From positions 1 to 6,646 of the forward strand of contig DJHY01000216.1 in assembly GCA_002433335.1 (NCBI GenBank): a stretch of DNA of 6,646 nt, given 5' to 3'. Each line of letters opens with the position of its first letter. Positions within the stretch are counted from its first letter, which is position 1. The stretch comes from Rhodospirillaceae bacterium UBA6608. GTDB taxonomy: Bacteria > Pseudomonadota > Alphaproteobacteria > Rhodospirillales_A > Casp-alpha2. The notes below the pieces were generated by a model. The model searched no databases and was not told the DNA's origin. It saw nothing but the letters and a program-made list of their open reading frames with translations. Made by a program: the position numbers and the translations under genes. This document shows, piece by piece, positions 1-5,098 of this stretch.

Positions 1-399
1 CCCGAGATGATCTTCGGCTGGCAGGGGAACCCGCATTTCGGCCCCTTCCACATTCTGAGTTTCGCTTTCATCTTTGCTGGGTTCGCGCTGATCTCATCCG
101 CTTGGCGCGTTCTGTACCAGGCGCAAAAATCCGGCATGCTGGCGCAGACCGGCGCTTACGCGAAGGTCCGCCATCCGCAATATGTTGGGTTCATTGCCAT
201 CATGTTCGGCTTCCTTTTGCAGTGGCCGACGATTCTGACCCTGGCGATGTTTCCGGTTCTTGTCTGGATGTATGTCCGCCTGGCCTATGCGGAAGAACGC
301 GCGGCGCTGAAGGAGTTCGGTGCCGAGTATGAAAACTACCGATCTCGTGTGCCGGCGTTCGTTCCTCGATTGGGGGATATTGTCGATACGGCGACATAA
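1..399 (+). CDS. ICMT/PEMT-like membrane methyltransferase, 5'-truncated by window edge
   Basis: This is the C-terminal part of an integral-membrane methyltransferase of the isoprenylcysteine carboxyl methyltransferase / phospholipid methyltransferase superfamily. The frame is open to the first base, and the Met at base 7 is probably internal, because the protein there enters directly into a hydrophobic segment and family members are usually longer. Counting from that Met, a membrane helix spans about residues 14-37. The family signature RHPQY follows at 55-59, with a Gly two residues on, then a helical hairpin (about 61-93). The C-terminal signature has the pair EE at 96-97, then FG, and two Tyr before the closing V-x-x-F-x-P-R. 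In the family these parts bind S-adenosylmethionine at the membrane face. The substrate cannot be told; bacterial members rarely act on prenylated proteins. The Rieske gene follows after 47 bases, suggesting co-transcription. Confidence 0.85.
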   Translation, partial: PEMIFGWQGNPHFGPFHILSFAFIFAGFALISSAWRVLYQAQKSGMLAQTGAYAKVRHPQYVGFIAIMFGFLLQWPTILTLAMFPVLVWMYVRLAYAEERAALKEFGAEYENYRSRVPAFVPRLGDIVDTAT

Positions 400-446
400 G
401 CGGATGCGAGGGTAACGACCAAACTGAATGTGCAGGTTGTCCTGTG

Positions 447-1001
447 ATGACGAAATCAAAAGGGCATATCGAAGGCTTACAAATCGATGAGCGGTCGAGG
501 CGTGATTTTCTGATCGTCTCGACATCGACGCTCGCCGCAACCGGCGCGGCTCTATCCGTATGGCCTTTGATTGACAGTCTCAATCCCGCGTCGGACACGC
601 TGGCGCTTGCGACGACCGACCTGAACCTGTTGCCCATCGAGCTTGGTCAGCGGGTCACCGTTGTCTGGCAAGGAAAGCCGGTGTTCGTCGATCGCCGGAC
701 ACCGGAAGCGATTGCCAAGGCAAAGGCAGATGACGCTGCGGTCCTGCCAGACCCCGAGAATGATGCGGACCGGGTCCAGAGAGAGGAATGGTTGGTCGTC
801 GTGGGGATCTGCACGCATCTGGGCTGCATTCCCCTTGGTCAGAAGGAAGGCAGCCCGCGAGGGCAATTTGGAGGCTGGTTCTGCCCTTGCCACGGGTCTC
901 ACTACGACACCTCCGGCCGGATCAGGAAAGGCCCAGCGCCACGCAATCTCACAGTGCCTCCATATGCTTTCCTCGATGCCGAAAAGCTGGTGATCGGATG
1001 A
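447..1001 (+). CDS. petA: Rieske [2Fe-2S] protein, ubiquinol-cytochrome c reductase iron-sulfur subunit type
   Basis: The product (184 aa) is the Rieske subunit type of the cytochrome bc1 complex, which passes electrons from quinol to a c-type cytochrome on the periplasmic face of the inner membrane. A Tat signal is visible (S17-R18-R19-D20-F21-L22), followed by an uncleaved-type hydrophobic anchor to about residue 45. The cluster ligands are present: CTHLGC (C122, H124, C127) and CPCHGSHYD (C146, C148, H149). C127 and C148 would form the usual disulfide. The Ser and Tyr after the second box, which raise the redox potential in the family, are also present, as is the GPAP-type proline loop near 162-165. 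Length fits the family. GTG at 444 is a possible start one codon upstream; ATG 447 is preferred, though the ribosome site is weak. Cytochrome b and c1 genes do not follow, so the petA symbol is by family only. The stop overlaps an in-frame ATG of the next gene's frame (ATGA at 998-1001). Confidence 0.93.
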   Translation: MTKSKGHIEGLQIDERSRRDFLIVSTSTLAATGAALSVWPLIDSLNPASDTLALATTDLNLLPIELGQRVTVVWQGKPVFVDRRTPEAIAKAKADDAAVLPDPENDADRVQREEWLVVVGICTHLGCIPLGQKEGSPRGQFGGWFCPCHGSHYDTSGRIRKGPAPRNLTVPPYAFLDAEKLVIG

Positions 1002-1011
1002 CATTGAAAAT

Positions 1012-1018
1012 GAAAGGA
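1012..1018 (+). promoter_or_regulatory. Ribosome binding site deciding the PepSY gene start
   Basis: GAAAGGA lies six bases before the ATG at 1025. It favours this Met over the in-frame ATGs at 998 (overlapping the Rieske stop) and 1010, neither of which has a comparable purine-rich site at the right distance. Confidence 0.6.
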
Positions 1019-1024
1019 TCTGTT

Positions 1025-1426
1025 ATGGGAACGAATTTGGCCGGAAAAACACGCATCTCTCGTCAAAACGGTCTTGCTTCCCAGCTCGTCGCAGGGGCGC
1101 TGGCGGTGATCGTGGTCTCAGTTACTGCGGTAAATAGCGCTCGAGCTCAGATGAGCGTGGACGAAATCCGAAATAAAGTCACCGCTGACTACGGCGTTAC
1201 GGTCCTGAAGGTAACGCCCATGGAGTCCGGCACGGAAGCCAAGTTTGCGGTGACAGTGATGAACCCTGGCGGAAACTGGAATGGCGCGTATCAGGTAAAT
1301 ACGATCGTCGTCGATGGGGAAACCGGTGAGTTGGTCATTCAATACGGGAACAAGGGTGGACGGCAGCAAGAGTCTGCTCCGGCGGCATCTCACCGGACCC
1401 ACCCTCGTACGGCTCAGGGCCAATGA
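1025..1426 (+). CDS. Small exported PepSY-like protein
   Basis: From ATG 1025 the product is 133 aa. Residues 1-41 form a long Sec-type signal peptide: a basic N-region (K8, R10, R13), a hydrophobic core at about 20-35, and an ARA cleavage site before Q42. The mature part (about 43-106) resembles one PepSY domain: an N-terminal helix (SVDEIRNKV), a beta strand (VTVLKVTPM), a central strand, then a Y-x-V-x-x-I-x-V-D-x-x-T/E-T-G-E strand-turn pattern ending in VDGETGELV at about 96-104. The last 25 residues are polar and look disordered. PepSY modules are small periplasmic domains, often inhibitory or sensory and sometimes attached to membrane redox proteins. No catalytic residues are visible. 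Its place between a Rieske gene and a cytochrome c gene suggests a periplasmic partner of a redox chain (inference). If translation starts at 998 instead, it would be coupled to the Rieske stop codon and nine residues longer. Confidence 0.75.
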   Translation: MGTNLAGKTRISRQNGLASQLVAGALAVIVVSVTAVNSARAQMSVDEIRNKVTADYGVTVLKVTPMESGTEAKFAVTVMNPGGNWNGAYQVNTIVVDGETGELVIQYGNKGGRQQESAPAASHRTHPRTAQGQ

Positions 1427-1486
1427 TACTATCACGCACGGTTCAGGCGCCCGGTAATTCGAAAGCACAGGATAAGAGGCGGGGCG

Positions 1487-1918
1487 ATGAAGGTCTTGGA
1501 TAATCTGCCTGCCGCTCTGGTTAGCGTGGTGGTCATTGGTGGCATTGCGGTCATCGGCTGGAAGTTTTCTTCGTCGGAACGAACAGACACGACCGTTTCG
1601 GTGAAGGTGCCGGCTCTGTCGCAGCCGGCAGTAGAGGGTAAGGTGGCGTTCGATGCGACTTGTGCTCAGTGCCATGGCGCCAATGCCGCAGGGTCCGACA
1701 AGGGGCCGCCTCTGGTGCATGATATCTATAACCCCGGCCACCACGCCGATTATGCCTTCGTCCTCGCAGCCCAACGAGGCGTGCGGCAACACCATTGGCC
1801 GTATGGCGACATGCCGCCGCAGCCTCAGGTGAGCGAGAAGGATCTGGGGAATATCATTCGTTACGTTCGAGAACTTCAGGCAGCCAACGGTATTCAGTAC
1901 CGCCCTCACAACATGTGA
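1487..1918 (+). CDS. Membrane-anchored monohaem cytochrome c
   Basis: The product (143 aa) is a small class I-type cytochrome c held in the membrane by an N-terminal helix (about residues 8-25) with the haem domain in the periplasm. The haem is attached at C59-A-Q-C62-H63; M109 in the GDMPP segment is the likely sixth ligand. A C-terminal helix (about 115-133, DLGNIIRYVRELQ) is typical of the fold. Residues 26-48 form a polar linker. AAGAGG at 1474-1479, seven bases before the ATG, supports the start. It probably carries electrons to or from a membrane complex such as a quinol-oxidising or oxidase complex; the neighbouring Rieske gene makes that a reasonable partner (inference). Several His residues outside the haem motif (H85, H86, H102, H103, H141) are noticeable but not assigned a role. 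A perfect 7-bp inverted repeat overlaps the stop codon. Confidence 0.92.
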   Translation: MKVLDNLPAALVSVVVIGGIAVIGWKFSSSERTDTTVSVKVPALSQPAVEGKVAFDATCAQCHGANAAGSDKGPPLVHDIYNPGHHADYAFVLAAQRGVRQHHWPYGDMPPQPQVSEKDLGNIIRYVRELQAANGIQYRPHNM

Positions 1919-1920
1919 GG
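1904..1920. repeat. 7-bp perfect inverted repeat spanning the cytochrome c stop codon
   Basis: CCTCACA and TGTGAGG flank a three-base centre (ACA). In RNA this would make a short stem-loop containing the UGA stop at 1916-1918. No T-tract follows, so it does not look like an intrinsic terminator. It could be an operator half-site pair, an mRNA-stability element between the cytochrome and nhaA genes, or chance. Confidence 0.5.
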
Positions 1921-1950
1921 CGGCTCCATTCCGCTATCCAGTGAGATTTG

Positions 1951-3123
1951 ATGAGAAACCTCCTTCGAAGCGATCAAGGCGCCGGCATCGTCATGCTTAC
2001 GTTCATGGCGGTTGCTCTGGTCGCCGCCAATTCACCCCTGGCCGCGTTGTACCAGGCAGTCCATCACACGCCGGTGCATTTGCGCTTCGGCGGGTTCCTT
2101 ATCGAGGGACCATTGGTCTATTGGATCAACCAGGGTCTCATGGTGATTTTCTTTGTCATCATCGGTTTCGAAATCAAGCAGCAGGTGCTTGAGGGGCAAC
2201 TCAATACGCTTAGAAGCGCCGCATTGCCGGCCTTCGCTGCACTTGGCGGGATGGCGGTACCTGCAGTCGTTTATGCGTCGTTCAATCTGGGAGATGCTGT
2301 GGGGATGCGGGGATGGGCTGTGCCGACCGCGACGGACATCGTCCTTGCCTTGAGCATTCTGTCGCTTTTGGGGCCACGCGTGCCGGTTGGCTTGAAGGTG
2401 TTTCTGACCACCCTCGCGGTATTCGACGACATCGGTGCGGTCGTCATCATCGGCGTATTCTATGGTGAACATTTTGCCCCGGTTCCGGCTGTTGTTGCCT
2501 TGGCAGCAGTCGTTGGGCTGTTCGCTCTCAACCGGTGGAAAATCACGAACCCGATCGCCTACGTCATCGTCGGAGCCATCCTCTGGGGGGGCATGTTGAA
2601 GGCGGGTGTCGAGGCGGCCCTTGCGGGTATCATAATTGCGGCTGCGGTTCCCATGCATAGCGACGGGTCTGCGTCTAAATCCCCGTTGCGTTCAGCGGAA
2701 AACACCCTTCACCTGTGGAGCTCTTTGCTGGTTGTCCCGCTGTTCGTTTTCTTCAATTCCGGTGTTGTTCTGGATGAAAAGGCATTTGCAAACAGCGCTG
2801 GCGGGATCTGGCTGGGGATCGTTGCGGGGCTTTTCTTGGGTAAGCAGGTCGGTGTTTTCGGGGCGGCGTTCCTCGCGGTTCGCTTCGGCCTTTGCCGTCT
2901 TCCCGAGCGTGTAAGCTGGGCGCAGGTCTATGGTGTATCAATCCTCGCAGGCATCGGGTTCACCATGAGTTTGTTCATCGCCACGCGAGCCTATACAGAC
3001 CCGGTAATGCTTTCGTCCGCAAAACTCGCGGTTCTCTCCGGATCGTTGCTCTCGACTGTTATCGGCGTGCTTGTGCTCAATTTTTCGACTGCGAGCCACG
3101 AGAAGGTCACGCGTGTTTGTTAG
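1951..3123 (+). CDS. nhaA: Na+/H+ antiporter NhaA
   Basis: The product (390 aa) matches NhaA in length (the E. coli protein is 388 aa) and sequence pattern. NhaA is an electrogenic inner-membrane antiporter that swaps two H+ in for one Na+ or Li+ out, controlling cell pH and sodium. Key residues are present: D129 in PTATDIVLAL (E. coli D133), the D159-D160 pair in AVFDDIGAVVIIGVFY (E. coli D163/D164, ion binding), and K298 in FLGKQVG (E. coli K300). Other family segments seen include GVEAALAGIIIA, LHLWSSLLVVPLFVF and GIGFTMSLFI. The N-terminal GxxLLxxA-type first helix and the inward loop ending in FEIKQQVLEGQL are also typical. ATG 1951 is chosen, with GTGAG at 1941-1945 as a modest ribosome site; TTG 1948 is an alternative one codon upstream. 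It lies 32 bases after the cytochrome gene and may share its transcript. A MerR-type promoter starts about 20 bases after its stop. Confidence 0.96.
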   Translation: MRNLLRSDQGAGIVMLTFMAVALVAANSPLAALYQAVHHTPVHLRFGGFLIEGPLVYWINQGLMVIFFVIIGFEIKQQVLEGQLNTLRSAALPAFAALGGMAVPAVVYASFNLGDAVGMRGWAVPTATDIVLALSILSLLGPRVPVGLKVFLTTLAVFDDIGAVVIIGVFYGEHFAPVPAVVALAAVVGLFALNRWKITNPIAYVIVGAILWGGMLKAGVEAALAGIIIAAAVPMHSDGSASKSPLRSAENTLHLWSSLLVVPLFVFFNSGVVLDEKAFANSAGGIWLGIVAGLFLGKQVGVFGAAFLAVRFGLCRLPERVSWAQVYGVSILAGIGFTMSLFIATRAYTDPVMLSSAKLAVLSGSLLSTVIGVLVLNFSTASHEKVTRVC

Positions 3124-3142
3124 CTCCTCGAAATCATGGGGG

Positions 3143-3173
3143 TTGACCCTCCTCCAAGGGGATGGTTCAGCGT
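3143..3173 (+). promoter_or_regulatory. MerR-family-type promoter/operator upstream of the lipoprotein gene
   Basis: A -35 box TTGACC (3143-3148) is followed by a long 19-base spacer and a weak -10 (CAGCGT, 3168-3173) that keeps only the A at position two and the final T. Within the spacer region is an interrupted repeat ACCCTCC (3146-3152) and GGATGGT (3160-3166), one mismatch from perfect, with a seven-base centre. This 7-7-7 layout and 19-base spacing are the hallmarks of promoters that MerR-family activators (CueR, HmrR and relatives) untwist. The left arm is identical to that of the site at 5017-5047 before the copper ATPase. A transcript would start near 3180, about 24 bases before the lipoprotein ATG. 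Confidence 0.65.
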
Positions 3174-3190
3174 TGGGCCGAATCCTTGGG

Positions 3191-3196
3191 AAGGAG
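3191..3196 (+). promoter_or_regulatory. Ribosome binding site deciding the lipoprotein start
   Basis: AAGGAG lies seven bases before ATG 3204. An in-frame ATG at 3162 sits inside the MerR-type operator, upstream of the expected transcript start, and would place 14 charged residues before the lipoprotein signal; it is therefore rejected. Confidence 0.85.
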
Positions 3197-3203
3197 ATGC
3201 AAT

Positions 3204-3608
3204 ATGAAATCAAAATGGGTAATTGCCTCACTCTTCGTTTCAGCACCGATCCTGGCCGCCTGCGCCAGTTTTGGAGCGGGAAAGGTGTTTGAGGCCGTCT
3301 CGCTCGTGCCGGCGAACAATTCGACAGAAGCAGAGGTCGATCAGCTTCAGGCCTGGCAGACCGAGGACGGCTATACGTTGACCGGAAGGTTAATGCAGTT
3401 CGGGAGCGAAGGGCTTCGCCGGGGGCACATTCATGTCCGCGCGGCAGACACCAGCGCCGGGCGGGACGATAATTGGTCGGCGTTTACGGATCGGGGAAGA
3501 CGGATTACGACGGCTCTCAAGGTCTCGCGGTTCAGCGTAGATTTAGGAAAGGCGTTGCCGCCGGGCAGCAAACTCGAAGTGCGCTATCACGGTGGCGTCC
3601 ACTCCTGA
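3204..3608 (+). CDS. Small predicted lipoprotein of unknown family
   Basis: The product (134 aa) starts with a short lipoprotein signal: K2, K4, a hydrophobic core (about 5-17) and a lipobox ILAAC with C20 as the acylated residue. The mature protein of about 115 residues is anchored to a membrane on the periplasmic side; A21 after the Cys would favour outer-membrane sorting by the usual Lol rule. It looks beta-rich with alternating strands (about 57-65, 74-80, 102-114, 122-128). A H-I-H pair (H75, H77) and H129/H133 near the C-terminus could bind metal, but there are no other Cys residues and no recognised domain. The gene lies just behind a MerR-type promoter and 22 bases before a permease gene, so it probably belongs to a metal-induced two-gene unit. 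I do not recognise the family, and its function is unknown. Confidence 0.85.
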   Translation: MKSKWVIASLFVSAPILAACASFGAGKVFEAVSLVPANNSTEAEVDQLQAWQTEDGYTLTGRLMQFGSEGLRRGHIHVRAADTSAGRDDNWSAFTDRGRRITTALKVSRFSVDLGKALPPGSKLEVRYHGGVHS

Positions 3609-3630
3609 CTTAAGAATAGGATGAATTAGA

Positions 3631-4965
3631 ATGAATGAACCGCACGGCCATGGCGGGCAGGGCGGACATGACCGCTCTGCCCAATACCAGAAGAACAGCC
3701 TGTCGCTGACCGGCGCCGTTTCGCTCGGCACCGGGGTGATGATCGGCGCCGGGATCTTCGCCCTGACCGGGCAGGTCGCCGAACTTGCGGGAGAATGGTT
3801 CCCCTTCGCCTTTCTCTCCGCTGCCGTCGTCGTCGCCTTCAGTGCCTATTCCTACGTCAAAATGTCAAACGCCTATCCGTCGGCCGGCGGTATCGCCATG
3901 TTCCTGGAGAAAGCCTATGGCAAGACGATGATGACCGGCGCCTGCGGGTTGCTGATGTACTTTTCGATGGTCATCAACGAGAGCTTGGTCGCCCGTACCT
4001 TCGGCACGTATACGCTGCAGCTGTTTGACGTCGAGTTGGACAAGGGCTGGCTGGTCCCGGCGCTGGGGATCGGGCTGCTGACCTTTGCCTTCTTCGTCAA
4101 TGTGCTCAGCAATCGCTTCATCCAGACGTTTTCCTTCGTCATGGCCTTTCTCAAGATCGGCGGCATTGCCGTCTTCGCGGTCGGCGGGCTCTGGCTGACG
4201 GGCTTCACGTTCAAGAGCGTTTCCGTCGATCCGGCGACGACCAGCGCCGGTGGGTTCCTGGGCGCCACCGCCCTGGCGATCCTCGCCTACAAAGGCTTCA
4301 CCACGATTACCAACAGCGGCGGGGAGATCGTCGAGCCGAACAAGAACGTCGGGCGCGCCATCATCATCGCCATCGCCATCTGCGTCCTGATTTACTTCCT
4401 GGTCGCCCTGGCGGTCGGCGGGAACCTGACGATCGGCCAGATCGTCCGCGCACGGGATTTCGCCCTGGCGGAAGCCGCGCGGCCCGCGTTCGGCGACGTC
4501 GGGCTTTGGTTTACGGTCGGGTTCGCCATCATTGCGACGGTGTCGGGTGTGATCGCCAGCGTCTTCGCCGTCTCACGCATGCTTGCCATGCTGACGGACA
4601 TGAAACTGGTTCCGCACAGCCATTTCGGCATGCCGGGCGATATCCAGAAACACACGTTGGTCTACACAATCGTGTTGGCGATGCTGCTGACGGCGTTCTT
4701 CGATCTCAGCCGGATCGCGGCTCTCGGCGCAATATTCTACATCGTCATGGACATTGTCGTTCACTGGGGGGTGCTGCGCCATTTGCGCGAAGAGGTGAAC
4801 GCTTCGGCTGCGGTGCTGATCATTGCCATCGTCATGGACGTCGTTGTGCTGGGGGCCTTGCTGGCGATCAAGGCGCAGTCCGACATGACGGTGATTTATT
4901 CCGCGGCAGTCGGCATCGCCGTCGTTTTCTTCGGCGAGAAATTGTTTCTCAGGCGCACCGGCTGA
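3631..4965 (+). CDS. APC-superfamily amino acid/polyamine-type permease
   Basis: The product (444 aa) is an inner-membrane transporter of the amino acid-polyamine-organocation superfamily with about 12 hydrophobic segments. The first helix carries the family signature GTGVMIGAGIFALTGQ (residues 33-48), whose Gly-rich break binds the substrate backbone. The TM6 region (YKGFTTITNSGGEI, 220-233) and the following loop (VEPNKNVGRAI, 234-244) also match the superfamily. Substrate specificity cannot be read from sequence. The N-terminus (residues 5-14) is short and rich in Gly and His (H5, H7, H13), which is unusual and could touch metal. AGGA at 3618-3621, nine bases before ATG 3631, supports the start. 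The gene follows the lipoprotein after 22 bases, so both are probably transcribed from the MerR-type promoter. Third codon positions look more GC-rich than in the nhaA gene, which may mean a different origin. A role in amino acid or polyamine supply during metal stress is a guess. Confidence 0.92.
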   Translation: MNEPHGHGGQGGHDRSAQYQKNSLSLTGAVSLGTGVMIGAGIFALTGQVAELAGEWFPFAFLSAAVVVAFSAYSYVKMSNAYPSAGGIAMFLEKAYGKTMMTGACGLLMYFSMVINESLVARTFGTYTLQLFDVELDKGWLVPALGIGLLTFAFFVNVLSNRFIQTFSFVMAFLKIGGIAVFAVGGLWLTGFTFKSVSVDPATTSAGGFLGATALAILAYKGFTTITNSGGEIVEPNKNVGRAIIIAIAICVLIYFLVALAVGGNLTIGQIVRARDFALAEAARPAFGDVGLWFTVGFAIIATVSGVIASVFAVSRMLAMLTDMKLVPHSHFGMPGDIQKHTLVYTIVLAMLLTAFFDLSRIAALGAIFYIVMDIVVHWGVLRHLREEVNASAAVLIIAIVMDVVVLGALLAIKAQSDMTVIYSAAVGIAVVFFGEKLFLRRTG

Positions 4966-5016
4966 AACGGGTTTGCCTTTGCATCTGGGAAAGATGCATG
5001 GGGGTGAAATTCCCTC

Positions 5017-5047
5017 TTGACCCTCCGGTTGCTGGAGGGTGCAAAAT
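5017..5047 (+). promoter_or_regulatory. CueR/HmrR-type promoter/operator of the copper ATPase gene
   Basis: TTGACC (-35, 5017-5022) and CAAAAT (-10, 5042-5047) are separated by 19 bases, the long spacing used by MerR-family activators. A perfect inverted repeat, ACCCTCC (5020-5026) and GGAGGGT (5034-5040), with a seven-base centre GGTTGCT, sits between them. The centre and arms closely resemble the known E. coli CueR site before copA (arms CCTTCC/GGAAGG around CTTGCT-like bases). A transcript would start near 5054, leaving a leader of about 45 bases. The regulator gene itself is not in the window. Confidence 0.9.
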
Positions 5048-5098
5048 TCCGCTATCGGTTCAAACAGGATTTTTGGACAAGGTGATAGGAATTTGGCG

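Noticed and set aside
565..595. TTGACA-like box inside the Rieske gene
   Set aside because: It lies within coding sequence, with no matching -10, inverted repeat or downstream start, so it is probably chance.
1118..1909. Long open frame on the - strand (263 codons)
   Set aside because: It lies opposite the PepSY and cytochrome c genes, shows no recognisable domain, and its product is low-complexity and Arg/His/Ser-rich, as expected of an antisense shadow of GC-rich coding DNA.
3162..3203. Upstream in-frame ATG that would extend the lipoprotein by 14 residues
   Set aside because: The ATG is inside the MerR-type operator, before the expected transcript start, and would spoil the lipoprotein signal; ATG 3204 has a better ribosome site.
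4980..4998. Stem-loop TGCATCT/AGATGCA with a five-base loop after the permease gene, considered as a terminator
   Set aside because: The stem is short and AT-containing and no T-tract follows, so termination is not supported; it may be a weak hairpin only.
1928..5056. Shared 11-mer ATTCCGCTATC before nhaA (1928-1938) and in the copA leader (5046-5056)
   Set aside because: A handful of 11-base matches is expected by chance in a window of this size, and the first copy has no MerR-type repeat near it.
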